In this document: piece after piece, positions 24,856 to 33,999 of the stretch | How positions within the stretch are numbered: the first letter of the stretch is position 1 | How the letters are laid out: each line of letters starts with the position of its first letter | Assembly (NCBI GenBank): GCA_003290465.1 | Contig: CP030759.1 | Span: 660,672 to 724,671, forward strand | Length of the DNA stretch: 64,000 nucleotides | Origin: Candidatus Sumerlaea chitinivorans | GTDB lineage: Bacteria; Sumerlaeota; Sumerlaeia; Sumerlaeales; Sumerlaeaceae | Direction: 5' to 3' | Notes under the pieces: generated by a model | Told to the model about the DNA's origin: nothing | Databases searched by the model: none | The model's input: only the letters and a program-made list of their open reading frames with translations | Translations under genes and position numbers: made by a program

Positions 24856-25812
24856 ATGGTGAGTTTTCAGGCAACAATAGGCGCGATTCTTGGCGTGTTT
24901 CTCTTGGGTGCGCTGGGCTATTTTGCCTTTCGCCGCAGACTGATCTCGCAGCATGGGCTGACCGAGATCTCGCGGGTGCTTATTGATCTGTGTCTGCCGG
25001 CGGCGCTGTTTTATGCGATGTTTGTCCAATATGATCCCACAAAAACGTCCGTGCTTTGGTTCGTGGGTTCGGCTCAGCTGCTTTTCCTTGTTGTAGGAAT
25101 GCTCGCTATGTGGGGGCTGGCTACTTTGTGGCGGCCTCCACAGCCTATTGGGACGCTCTGCGGCTTGGCGTCGCTCCAAAACAACGTCTACTTGCCTCTC
25201 CCGATTGCCTTGGCTGTCCTGGGACCCAGCAAGCATATCGAGGTCCAATTCGTCATCGGTTGCTTCGTGCTATTCTTTACCCCAATCCTTTGGTCCGTGG
25301 GGGTTGTTCTATTGACGCGATCTCACACTGAACATGCGGGATGGTGGAGCTTGGCAAAGAAAGGGCTGAATCCCCCATTTTTTGCTGCCATTGCTGGTCT
25401 CGGAGCAAAGATGTTGTGGCTAAATACCGGTTGGCAATCTCCCAAGCTCCTGCTTGATGTTCTCCAAATGTTAGGAAACGCCACGGTACCGCTGGCAATG
25501 TTGGTGTTGGGTGGCATGCTTGCTGAGACGCAAATTAGTAAAGCTCTGGAGTGGCGTGGCATTACGGCAGTCGCACTCGTGAAGCTGCTCATAGTACCGG
25601 TTTCTGCACTTGTGTTTCTCAGGCTTGTTCCCATCGCCGATCCCGTGGTGCGATTCATTATCCTTCTTGAGGGAACCATGCCTCCCGCCACAAACATTTC
25701 AATCATCGTACGGCGTTTTGGAGGCGAAACAGATTTCGTGGCGACCACCACCTTCGTAACCTATCTTGCATGTCTTTTCACGGTTCCTTTGTGGCTTTTG
25801 CTCAGTCCGTGA
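24856..25812 (+). CDS. AEC-family (auxin efflux carrier-like) transporter
   Basis: This 318-residue protein has about ten hydrophobic segments in two inverted halves. The N-terminal half reads ILGVFLLGALGYFAFRRRL and LIDLCLPAALFYAMF. Later come NVYLPLPIALAVLG, GNATVPLAMLVLGGML and EGTMPPATNISIIVRRF, which are hallmarks of the AEC family of anion/organic-acid permeases. The start at ATG 24856 fits the family start. The extension to 24778 is not hydrophobic and overlaps the promoter of the divergent GGDEF gene. Substrate unknown; malonate or malate-like anions are known for relatives. Confidence 0.88.
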   Translation: MVSFQATIGAILGVFLLGALGYFAFRRRLISQHGLTEISRVLIDLCLPAALFYAMFVQYDPTKTSVLWFVGSAQLLFLVVGMLAMWGLATLWRPPQPIGTLCGLASLQNNVYLPLPIALAVLGPSKHIEVQFVIGCFVLFFTPILWSVGVVLLTRSHTEHAGWWSLAKKGLNPPFFAAIAGLGAKMLWLNTGWQSPKLLLDVLQMLGNATVPLAMLVLGGMLAETQISKALEWRGITAVALVKLLIVPVSALVFLRLVPIADPVVRFIILLEGTMPPATNISIIVRRFGGETDFVATTTFVTYLACLFTVPLWLLLSP

Positions 25813-25823
25813 AGACTGGGGCG

Positions 25824-26354
25824 TTACACTGGTCCCGGAGCGTAATCGTCCTCCTCTTCCTCGTCGTCGTAGTAATAGTAGTCGTCTTCGTCTCCGCCAA
25901 TGAACCGGTCGAGTGAATACGAGCCAGCCCCACCGATCAATAGACCGAGCGAGATCAATAATAAGACGAGATGATACTCAAACCCCGGCGCAGGTACGCC
26001 GTCAAGGCGGTGGGTGAACCAGAACCCATTCTTCACCGTCGTGAGTGCTGCGGCTGTCGCTATGTTGATCATCAGCGGCAGCATGGTCACCCGCACAAGG
26101 AGCCCCAAGACACAGCTCAGCGCCGCGACGATCTCCACCCAGCCGCTAATTTGCGCGAGGAGGACCTTATAGTGTTCTGGTATGTAGGAGACGGTGAAGA
26201 GACTCGTAAATTCTTCCACCCACGCTTCCGGCCCCTCCCAGCCAAAAGGCTCGAATCGCACTAATTTGTCCATCCCGTGCGGAATAAAAACTGCTGCAAG
26301 GGCGATCCTGCAAAAAACAGCAGCCGTGCTGCGTTGCGTTCGGAACAAACCCAT
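25824..26354 (-). CDS. DoxX-family membrane protein with acidic-tyrosine tail
   Basis: This 176-residue four-helix membrane protein of the DoxX type shows FCRIALAAVFIPHGMDKL, a WVEIVAALSCVLGLLVR segment and TTVKNGFWFTH. The ATG at 26354 follows GGAGG with 6 bases between. The last 25 residues are a striking acidic, tyrosine-rich tail (GGDEDDYYYYDDEEEEDDYA) that would lie in the cytoplasm or at the membrane face. DoxX proteins are linked to quinone or redox functions, but most are uncharacterised. The gene converges with the AEC transporter, 11 bases apart. Confidence 0.85.
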   Translation of the reverse strand: MGLFRTQRSTAAVFCRIALAAVFIPHGMDKLVRFEPFGWEGPEAWVEEFTSLFTVSYIPEHYKVLLAQISGWVEIVAALSCVLGLLVRVTMLPLMINIATAAALTTVKNGFWFTHRLDGVPAPGFEYHLVLLLISLGLLIGGAGSYSLDRFIGGDEDDYYYYDDEEEEDDYAPGPV

Positions 26355-26551
26355 CTTTGTCCTCCGTCGCGCGAGAGCTAACATGTCGCATTCATCCCTG
26401 AGCACTCAGCAGAGGCAATTGCAATTATTTGTGAATGACCGTGGGTGTACTACCGCCAAATTGCTCAAACCCAGAGTGAGTTGGGCGGGAACTCAGGATA
26501 GATTCGCACCAAAAAACGTCGCGAGAACCTGTAGGCAAGCTCGCTCCGCTT

Positions 26552-27793
26552 TTACTCTGGTTGGTCCGGCATCTGGCCGCGGGTGAAACAAAGCACAAAC
26601 GCCAGCAAAGCAGCAACTGCCGCCACACCCGCACTAAAAAGATAGAGGTTCGCGAGTGGGTCTTGCCCAGAAAAAGGCAAGACTCGCCTCAAAAAGTTTG
26701 TCAGCGGTTGTTCGAAAATTCCACCACGCGTGACCTGTCCTCCGACAAGGTTGCTCACGATGCCCGCCCATCCAAAATACACAAATGCAAACAGGGTCTG
26801 AGCACTGGCCTTGAACTTATAGGGGGCATGGGAGTTGATGTAGGAGACTGCCGCAGCGTAGAACAACCCAAAGGTAATGGCATGGAGTGCGGAGATTGCC
26901 ACGATCTCAGTTGGGCTGGTTGCTTTCCACACGAGAATCCAGCGTATACTTTGCACAACCGCCGCAAACGCGAGCAGGCGCTCGGCACCAAATTTCTTCA
27001 GCAAGCGGTGCGCAGCAAAGAAAACCGGAACTTCGAGCACAGCGGCGAGTGAATAGGAGGAGGCGATGAGCGTGTGGTCAGCCCCCATGTTTTTCATCAA
27101 GATCGACTGTAGCGTATAGCTTAGGCTGTGTGCGCATTGGTAGAGAAAGACGAATCCCAGAAAAATCGCAACAGGGGGGCGGCGGAGAAAATACCATTGG
27201 ACCGCCCAAAAGGATGGCCGGTCGGATGCGCGCACAACTTTAGCCTCGGGCACGGGCATCACACACACAAACGTCGCAGCACAAAGTGCCGCATACAGGG
27301 GGAAAATGAAGCGAAGATTTCCATCGGTCAGCCTGTCTGCCACGTAGGCGACAGCGAGATTTGTGACGACAAATCCCAACGATCCGTAGGCTCGCAAGGG
27401 ACCGAACCAGCGCTCACTCCCGCGATGGCTAAACAGCAGGCCGTGGAGCAACTGAACGAGCGGCGTGCTAAACACATTGAAAGCGAAGACAACGCAGACG
27501 ATTGCCCAATACGAAGGTACGAAAGCAATACTCCAGAAAAGAAGACCAGAAATTGCCAAGTTGGCAAGGATGAGTTGTTTTTTTCTGAACACAACGTCCG
27601 CAAAGTAACCCCATGCTTGTTGAAACAGAACGATGGTGAGGCCTCCAAGGGCTGTGATGAGGCTTATTTGGGATTCGCTAAATTGCCGATCAAAGCGCAG
27701 ATAAAGGACGAACGACGGAAGCAAGATACCAATGGGCGCCTGCATGAGAAAAAAGACGAGGCGCAACAGCTTATGGCGCGGAAGTTCGTGCAT
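26552..27793 (-). CDS. MFS transporter, LacY-like / MFS_1-like group
   Basis: This protein of about 413 residues has 12 hydrophobic segments. Features are QAPIGILLPSFVLYLRFDRQ, the loop-2/3 signature GYFADVVFRKKQLILAN, and RAYGSLGFVVTNL at helix 5, a pattern shared by the MFS_1-like (nucleoside:H+ symporter or phenylpropionate permease) group. The substrate is unknown. I prefer ATG 27793, with helix 1 about 15 residues in. A GTG at 27871 would add a polar stretch with no ribosome site. The gene is divergent from the large repeat-protein gene. Confidence 0.83.
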   Translation of the reverse strand: MHELPRHKLLRLVFFLMQAPIGILLPSFVLYLRFDRQFSESQISLITALGGLTIVLFQQAWGYFADVVFRKKQLILANLAISGLLFWSIAFVPSYWAIVCVVFAFNVFSTPLVQLLHGLLFSHRGSERWFGPLRAYGSLGFVVTNLAVAYVADRLTDGNLRFIFPLYAALCAATFVCVMPVPEAKVVRASDRPSFWAVQWYFLRRPPVAIFLGFVFLYQCAHSLSYTLQSILMKNMGADHTLIASSYSLAAVLEVPVFFAAHRLLKKFGAERLLAFAAVVQSIRWILVWKATSPTEIVAISALHAITFGLFYAAAVSYINSHAPYKFKASAQTLFAFVYFGWAGIVSNLVGGQVTRGGIFEQPLTNFLRRVLPFSGQDPLANLYLFSAGVAAVAALLAFVLCFTRGQMPDQPE

Positions 27794-28096
27794 AAGTTTC
27801 TTACAGTGATCCGCTCCTTCCCCTGGAGCAACATTCAAGTGCGCGGGTTCGAGGTTCAAGACTTCGACCACGATCCGGGCTGCTATCCAAGTTGTTCAAA
27901 ATCGGTACACCCAATAGCGAGTCGGTAGACGGGAATCACCGACCGGCACATGCAAAGCGTTCAAGATACGCAAGTTAACGGCTAATATTCCTTGTTGATT
28001 TTTCTGCGGCACTATGTTTGCCTTCCTCCGTAGAGGTGCGAGCGAGTCGCAAGGCAGATCGAACGCTCTATACTGCGTTGCAAAAAGGAATGAGCC

Positions 28097-30433
28097 ATGA
28101 ACACGCAACGATACATTATCGCTACCACGATTGCAGGTTTCTTTCTGCTCCCCGTTTTGTGCGGAGCCCAACCCCGGTATCCGCAGAGTATGGGAATTCT
28201 TAACCGTGGACAGGAGCAATCCCAAGGAGGAGAGCAGGAAAGCAGTAAGAGGCGCGGGAGGGGCCAAGCCACCATCACTCAGCAAACACAGACACCCTCC
28301 AGCGTTGGCTCCCAGCAACAAGGGAGCAACCTCACACAACAATCACTCCGCGACTTTCGTTCGGGCGGTCGCCGGTCCTCACAGAATCAGTCTGGCAGCA
28401 GTGGGCAGAGTGACAGTGGGCAGTCAAGTCAAGGCAGTAGCTGGAGAAGTGGATCGGATCAGCTCGGCCAAGGGGCAGGCCACGGACGGCTTGGACAATC
28501 TGTGGGCAGTCAGAGTGGAGGAGAACAGGGGACAGGGGCCTCTCAAAGCGATTTGACCCAGCAACGGAAGCGACAGCTTCAGGAGCGGCTTGAGCAACTG
28601 AGGAATCGCTCGGGCCAAGGTCAGTCTGAGGCGCTTACAGAGCAAGCCGGCGAGGGGGCTACAGGACTTTCGAACCGTGGCATCGAAAAGAAGGATATAC
28701 GCCGCGGCATGACGTTGGAGCAGCTTCGGTCTCGGAGACAAACTGAAGGCCAAGGCCAACAGACCGGCCAAGACCAAGCAACGCAAACTGGACAACAAGT
28801 TTCCGGCGAGCAGCAAACCGTCGGACAGCAAACGGGAACCAGTGGGCAGGGAACCGGAAAGCGGACGCGCGAAGATTTACGGAAGCTGATAGAAGAACGA
28901 CGTAAGCAGGGCCAAGGACAGACTGGGGAAGCCGGCCAAGCGGGACAGCAAGGCCAGCAGACTGGGGCGGAGCAAAGCCAAGGTGTTGGTGAGCAGACGG
29001 GCGGTCAGCAGGTTGGCACCGGTACCAGCGCAGGTGGCAAACGTACCCGCGAGGACCTGCGAAAGCTGATCGAAGAGCGCCGTAAGCAGCAGCAAGGCCA
29101 AACAGGTGAGGCTGGTCAGGCGGGACAACAAGCGGGTCAACAACAAGGGCAGCAGACCGAGGCAGGGCAAGACCAATCGGCTGGTCAGCAAGCTGGAGAA
29201 CAGCAGGCTGGGACCGGTGCAGGATTAGGCGGGAAACGGACGCGCGAAGATTTACGCAAGCTGATAGAAAAACGCCGTAAGCAGGGCCAAGGACAGACAG
29301 GTCAAACTGGTCAAGCTGGACAAGCGGGACAGCAAGGGCAGCAGCAAGGTGTGGGTGAGCAGACGGGCGGTCAGCAGGTTGGCGCCGGTACTGGCGCAGG
29401 TGGCAAACGTACCCGCGAAGATCTCCGAAAGCTGATTGAGGAGCGCCGCAAGCAGCAGCAAGGCCAGACTGGTGAAGCTGGGCAAACTGGACAAGAGGGG
29501 CAGCAGCAAAGCCAGCAACAATTGAGTGGGAACCAACGTTTTGGGCGAAATCAACTTGATGACGCCGAACGGCAAAGAATTCGCAATATGCTCCAGCAGG
29601 GGCAGCATCAGGATGTAAGCGAGCTGGTTCAACGATTGCGGCAAGAGCATGGCGATCGCCTCAACACCGAAGAAGGACGCTCCGCCTTTAGACAGCAGCT
29701 TCAAGAGCTCCGGCGTGCCCGCGGAGAACAGCAAGCGCAATTGCTGGGTGCCAATCTCGAGCAAAAGAGAGCAGAGTTTTTGGAGCAACGGCGTTCCCAG
29801 CTTCTGACGGGTCAAGATGCAATCACCCGGTTTGGGAACATCGAAGCGAAGCCCCGTTTCCAACTTCAGCAACAGGATCTCGAGAAATTGCACCGCGGAG
29901 AATTGCCATCGGTGGTTCCGCTCCCCCGCGGCGATTGGGGCAGGCTCCGACGTCCGCTTGAGCGCGAACTGCGCTATGTCCATGAATCGTGGTACTGCCC
30001 GCCCCCGCCTCGCTATCGCGACAGAGGCGTAGACTATTTCCACTTCTCGTGGCATTATTGGGATGGGCGCTACCGCTACGACCATTCGTGGGCCATCAAC
30101 ATTTTCATCAGCATCGGGCATACCCGATACGGCGGCTATGATGGCGTGATCATTGGCGGACGGTATTTCTGCTACGGATGGGGCTGGATTGACGGTTGCA
30201 TTGATTACGGCGACTGCCGCGTGTGGGTACCGGGCTTCTGGGCGCCCTACACGGTGACCGAGTGCTGTGATTGCGAAGTGTGGGTTCCTCCCGTTTATGA
30301 CTGGGTGTGGACCGGGTGCTGCTGGGAGCAAGTGCTTGTCGCCGGCGGATACTTTACACGCAAACCAGCAAACTGCTATACAGTAACCCGTTATCGTTGG
30401 GTTCCGGGCCATTACCAGTACTATCGCTGTTAG
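28097..30433 (+). CDS. Secreted Gln/Gly-rich repeat protein with C-terminal WxxGxW-like domain
   Basis: This 778-residue protein has a signal peptide (about 1-24, ending LCGA-QP). Residues 36-250 are Gln/Gly/Ser-rich. Residues 255-453 hold four copies of a basic helix KRTREDLRKLIEERRKQ (at 255, 315, 380 and 437) joined by GQ-rich linkers. Residues 485-600 are charged helix (DDAERQRIRNMLQQ and QQLQELRRARGEQ). Residues 630-778 are an aromatic, Cys-rich domain with motifs WVPGFW and WVPGHY, like YXWGXW repeat proteins. The last part resembles secreted WxxGxW proteins of unknown role, while the repeat half matches nothing I know. The ribosome site AAGGA is 8 bases before the ATG, and a perfect terminator follows. 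Surface or matrix function is inferred. Confidence 0.85.
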   Translation: MNTQRYIIATTIAGFFLLPVLCGAQPRYPQSMGILNRGQEQSQGGEQESSKRRGRGQATITQQTQTPSSVGSQQQGSNLTQQSLRDFRSGGRRSSQNQSGSSGQSDSGQSSQGSSWRSGSDQLGQGAGHGRLGQSVGSQSGGEQGTGASQSDLTQQRKRQLQERLEQLRNRSGQGQSEALTEQAGEGATGLSNRGIEKKDIRRGMTLEQLRSRRQTEGQGQQTGQDQATQTGQQVSGEQQTVGQQTGTSGQGTGKRTREDLRKLIEERRKQGQGQTGEAGQAGQQGQQTGAEQSQGVGEQTGGQQVGTGTSAGGKRTREDLRKLIEERRKQQQGQTGEAGQAGQQAGQQQGQQTEAGQDQSAGQQAGEQQAGTGAGLGGKRTREDLRKLIEKRRKQGQGQTGQTGQAGQAGQQGQQQGVGEQTGGQQVGAGTGAGGKRTREDLRKLIEERRKQQQGQTGEAGQTGQEGQQQSQQQLSGNQRFGRNQLDDAERQRIRNMLQQGQHQDVSELVQRLRQEHGDRLNTEEGRSAFRQQLQELRRARGEQQAQLLGANLEQKRAEFLEQRRSQLLTGQDAITRFGNIEAKPRFQLQQQDLEKLHRGELPSVVPLPRGDWGRLRRPLERELRYVHESWYCPPPPRYRDRGVDYFHFSWHYWDGRYRYDHSWAINIFISIGHTRYGGYDGVIIGGRYFCYGWGWIDGCIDYGDCRVWVPGFWAPYTVTECCDCEVWVPPVYDWVWTGCCWEQVLVAGGYFTRKPANCYTVTRYRWVPGHYQYYRC
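28859..29455 (+). repeat. Four tandem coding repeats of about 57-65 codons
   Basis: Four copies of a 51-base helix-coding unit start at 28859, 29039, 29234 and 29405. Copies 1 and 3 share the spelling acgcgcgaagatttac and copies 2 and 4 share acccgcga. The linkers after copies 1 and 3 also match each other (GVGEQTGGQQVG). Expansion therefore probably occurred by duplication of a two-repeat block of about 370 bases. Confidence 0.85.
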
Positions 30434-30458
30434 TTGCCGCAGGACATTTCAAAATGCC

Positions 30459-30498
30459 CGGTGTGGAGCTGATTCGAGCTCCACACCGAGTTTTTTTT
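30459..30498 (+). terminator. Rho-independent terminator after repeat-protein gene
   Basis: A 12-bp perfect stem (30459-30470 with 30477-30488, cggtgtggagct/agctccacaccg), a 6-base loop and a run of eight T make this the strongest terminator in the window. Confidence 0.93.
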
Positions 30499-30582
30499 AG
30501 CTGACTTCTGAAATGCACGAGCGCTTTTCCTAACTCCCAGCACGAATGAAGTCGTGAAACTCATACAAGGGAGCGGTATGTC

Positions 30583-33363
30583 ATGAAGGGGAAGGGTACA
30601 TCAGGAGTTCCGGCGCTCGTGTTTCTTCTGGGGACATTGGCTTGGTGCAGCATTTCATTCGCCGATGCACCAAGCGCGCGGGCCAGTGAGACAACTCAGA
30701 CTGCGCATTCCGTTGCTTGGGTTGAGCAGACGTCGGGAACCATTGGCGAGGGACTCGTGCTATTGCGAGGGCGCGGGGATTGGCAAAAAGCGTTGGTGAG
30801 CGATGATTTCCGTGAAGACCTCAACACGACGTGGAGCGAGCGTACGGACTTGTCGCGCGCTCCCATGCGCCGCCGAAACGAACGTCTATCCGCCGCACCG
30901 CGCACGTATATGACAACTAAGGAGCTGGCTGCTGGCGTGATTGGAAAACAGCCCACCGGCTGTTTGTCTGGCAAGATCGTTTACCTATCGGGTGGGCACG
31001 GGTGGACTTGCGATATAACGAGCAGCTCCATGTGGTATACTCAACGCCCTCTCACCTTCGGAATCGTCGAGGATTTTGGCAATCTTGACCAAGCTAATAT
31101 GTTCGCAGATTTTTGTTGGCGCGCAGGCGCCACGATTGTGCCTCTGCGGCCCCTTGGGAATCAGCCAGTTGAACGTGTGGTCGATAATACGAGCCCACAA
31201 GCGAGATTCGAAGGCCGCTGGTATACCTCGAAGTCCCCAATCTACTTTGGTAAGTGGTATGATGCTGCGCCATACTACTTTGCCATCGCGAGCAAGGAAG
31301 AAACCGCAGTTGCACGTTATCAGCCCTTCATCCCGGTGTCGGATTACTATCCAGTGTATTGTTGGGCGCGCGACGGTGCTGACCGTGTGACCCAAACCTA
31401 CCGAATTCGCCATGCTGGGGGAGTCACAGAAGTTCAAGTGAACCATCGTCGTGTTGGGAAGGGCTGGATTTACCTCGGCGAGTACTACTTCAATCGCGGC
31501 TCCGACGGCTTTGTGGAAGTTACAAACGAAGTTTCGGACCCAGCCGATGCAGACGGTAAGCATGTCGTCATCGCAGATGCCATTCGCTTTGGAAACGGGC
31601 TGGGCGACACGAATCGCGGGGGCGGGATCTCGGGCCATCCGCGTGAAGAAGAGGCGGCGCGCTACTGGGCCGAACGCGCGTTGCCCATTGGGGCACCTCC
31701 TCTGTACGATGTGATGGACAGTTCCGATCAAGACAACAACGTCGGGACGCCGCCTCGCACAACAGCTTACATGAACCGGGAAAGCGAAGGCACTTTCTTC
31801 GATCGCATTTATTTAGGGTTTCACTCCAACGCCGTAGGTGGGCGCGGGGTGGTGGGACTTTTTGGGAAGGACGCGGATAAAAGGCCGGATCACCAAGTAG
31901 AATTTGCAGAACTTGTTGCCAAGCAACTTAACGAGGACCTTACCACCACTGGCGCTATCGCACTCCCAGTGCCATGGAACGTCCGCAAGAAGCTCACCGA
32001 TTCGCATATCAACTTCGGTGAAATCCGTCGGGACGCAATCAACAACGAGATGTGTGCAACCATTGTTGAGGTCGCTTTCCACGATAACCCACTCGATGCA
32101 ATCTTGCTGCGTGACCCGCAATTCCGTCAGTTTGTCGCACGCTCGATGCTGAAGGCGATCACCCGATTCTTGTATGCGCATTCCGGCAATTCGTCCCAAC
32201 CGGTTTTTCCGCCCGAGCCGCCGCGCTTGATTTCTGCGGTTGCACTTACCACGTCATCTGTCGCCCTCCAATGGCTGCCTCCTGCTGAAAATCCCGTCGG
32301 CGGGGATGCTCCTGAAGCCTACCGTGTTTACTACTCACGCGATGGGTTCTCGCTCGACGGTGGTCGCATCGTGGGGCTTACGACGGGTACTGTCATCACT
32401 GACTTGCCCACCACTGGCCCGCATTATTTCCGAATTGCGGCTGTGAACCGCGGAGGGGAGAGTGCCCCCTCGCGGCTGCTCGGTGCGTATTGCTCCACCG
32501 AGGCGCCCACGCGAGAACGCGTCCTTGTTGTCTCGGCCTTCACGACATTTAGTGAGGACGTCGCCCTCACCCAAAGTGAACCTCTCGGCCTGGGAAGCCC
32601 TTTGCATGCTGGAGGCGACTTTGTTCGGTTGATTCCGAGAAAAATGAATGCGGGGAATTATGTGAGTCACTGGGGCAATGCCCTTGCAGCAAACAACGTG
32701 AGCTTCGATTCCATTGCGAGCGAAATTCTGACGAGCATGACGATTTCACCGACCAACTATGGAGCGGTTCTCCTTCAATTCGGCCGACAGTCCGTGCGCG
32801 ATGGAGTACTATCGTCGCAAACGCGCAGATGGTGCGAGACATTTGCTGCTCTAAAAGGGAAACTGATTGTAAGTGGAAGCAACGTCGTGGAGGAGTTGGA
32901 TGACGCTACGACCCGTCCCACCGCAACGGATCGAGCGTTTGCACGAAACTTCCTGCGTAGCCGATTTGTGAGGGGTGACCTCGGGGCAACCGTACCGTTG
33001 GTTGCAGAAAAACGAGCACTCCGCACCACTTCCCCATTAATGTTGGACATCGGTTCTGGCGATGCCTATCGGGCTGTGGGAAACGATGCTTTCGCGCTGG
33101 TGGGAGAGGGCAGACCACTCTTACGGTATGGCAGCGAAAGTGGGCAACTCGCGGCTGCCCTTGTTTCGCCGAAAGCCGGCAAAGGTGGAAAAGTCATCGT
33201 CATGGGCTTCCCACTTGAGGCGATTCACCCCCCAGCGATTCGTGCTTCGCTCCTCGGCGAAATGCTTGAGACTCTCGGTGTAGGCCGACCACCCAGCACA
33301 AAGGGGAAGGAGAGCCAAGCCAGCGCCACGAAACAACGCTCCTCACAGCGCGTACGCAGGTGA
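30583..33363 (+). CDS. Secreted N-acetylmuramoyl-L-alanine amidase with golvesin-type insert and FN3 domain
   Basis: This 926-residue exported protein has a signal peptide (about 1-28). Amidase_3-type zinc and catalytic residues can be traced: H139 in YLSGGHGW, E163 in GIVEDFGNL, H414 in GFHSNA and catalytic E496 in VEVAFHDN. Between the second and third of these lies a golvesin C-terminal-like domain (about 240-338: YPVYCWARDGADRVTQTYRI, GKGWIYLGEYYFNRG, VVIADAIRFG). A fibronectin type III domain follows (about 545-632), then a C-terminal domain (640-900) I cannot name with certainty. It probably cleaves peptidoglycan or modifies a surface polymer. A GGGAG ribosome site precedes the ATG. Confidence 0.85.
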   Translation: MKGKGTSGVPALVFLLGTLAWCSISFADAPSARASETTQTAHSVAWVEQTSGTIGEGLVLLRGRGDWQKALVSDDFREDLNTTWSERTDLSRAPMRRRNERLSAAPRTYMTTKELAAGVIGKQPTGCLSGKIVYLSGGHGWTCDITSSSMWYTQRPLTFGIVEDFGNLDQANMFADFCWRAGATIVPLRPLGNQPVERVVDNTSPQARFEGRWYTSKSPIYFGKWYDAAPYYFAIASKEETAVARYQPFIPVSDYYPVYCWARDGADRVTQTYRIRHAGGVTEVQVNHRRVGKGWIYLGEYYFNRGSDGFVEVTNEVSDPADADGKHVVIADAIRFGNGLGDTNRGGGISGHPREEEAARYWAERALPIGAPPLYDVMDSSDQDNNVGTPPRTTAYMNRESEGTFFDRIYLGFHSNAVGGRGVVGLFGKDADKRPDHQVEFAELVAKQLNEDLTTTGAIALPVPWNVRKKLTDSHINFGEIRRDAINNEMCATIVEVAFHDNPLDAILLRDPQFRQFVARSMLKAITRFLYAHSGNSSQPVFPPEPPRLISAVALTTSSVALQWLPPAENPVGGDAPEAYRVYYSRDGFSLDGGRIVGLTTGTVITDLPTTGPHYFRIAAVNRGGESAPSRLLGAYCSTEAPTRERVLVVSAFTTFSEDVALTQSEPLGLGSPLHAGGDFVRLIPRKMNAGNYVSHWGNALAANNVSFDSIASEILTSMTISPTNYGAVLLQFGRQSVRDGVLSSQTRRWCETFAALKGKLIVSGSNVVEELDDATTRPTATDRAFARNFLRSRFVRGDLGATVPLVAEKRALRTTSPLMLDIGSGDAYRAVGNDAFALVGEGRPLLRYGSESGQLAAALVSPKAGKGGKVIVMGFPLEAIHPPAIRASLLGEMLETLGVGRPPSTKGKESQASATKQRSSQRVRR

Positions 33364-33550
33364 GCGTGCTGAAACCAGCGATACGGTGAGAGAAGCGCTG
33401 CCGAGACGCAGGCTGATTCCCGGCGTGTGCTCGTGTTTGTTGACCCTAGGGAAGAGGAGAGAGCGGGTCGACCGGACGAACGACGCTTGAATCAGCGTCT
33501 GCCGCAACCGAGAGCCACTCTGCGGGGTGCTTGACTTTGTTTTTGTGGGT

Positions 33551-33847
33551 TCAGAACGCGTCTTCAGCGTCTATTAAAGGCACGCGCAGCGGCCGCACCA
33601 TGGTGATCGCATCTTTGCGGATGTAGACATAGTGGTGAAGGGCCTCGTGGCTTTCCTCGTTGCGCATAATAGATGGTTCCGAAAACTCATTGGGTGCCTC
33701 AAGCCAGCAGGCATGATTCAGGCGAACGAATGCATGATTGGGTGCGGCGAAAAACTCTTCCAACGAGCAGTCCAACTCACCAAACCACTCCTCACCGTCG
33801 TAGCCATTGCGTACAGTTAGCCCTACCCAAGGTTTTTGTTTGTTCAT
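33551..33847 (-). CDS. Hypothetical 98-residue protein
   Basis: From ATG 33847 the protein reads MNKQKPWVGLTVRNGYDG, with EEWFGELDCSLEEFFAAPNH, FVRLNHACWLEAP and a C-terminus YVYIRKDAITMVRPLRVP. The last section looks like a beta strand-rich end with YVYI and VRPLRVP, and there are no membrane or signal segments. I do not recognise the family. A longer reading to 34024 crosses the promoter of the divergent M16 gene and is disfavoured. The base composition and codon pattern are coding-like. Confidence 0.68.
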   Translation of the reverse strand: MNKQKPWVGLTVRNGYDGEEWFGELDCSLEEFFAAPNHAFVRLNHACWLEAPNEFSEPSIMRNEESHEALHHYVYIRKDAITMVRPLRVPLIDAEDAF

Positions 33848-33999
33848 AGTTCCCACTTTCGGATGTGCCAGCGGCATAACGTCAAGAAGACTTCCATAGA
33901 CTGGACTGTTTCGCTTGAACGGATTAGAAGTTGGAGAGTAAGGCTCAGCAAGTGCACTGTCAGAGACATAACGACTAATAATAGGGAGCGCACCCAAAC

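Noticed and set aside
28859-29455. CRISPR-like spaced repeats
   Set aside because: The repeats are 51 bases or longer, in frame, with linkers of coding composition and no cas genes nearby. They are protein repeats.
29252-30412. 386-residue open frame antisense to the repeat protein
   Set aside because: Its Leu/Ala repeats mirror the sense repeats. The sense frame has a signal peptide, ribosome site and terminator.
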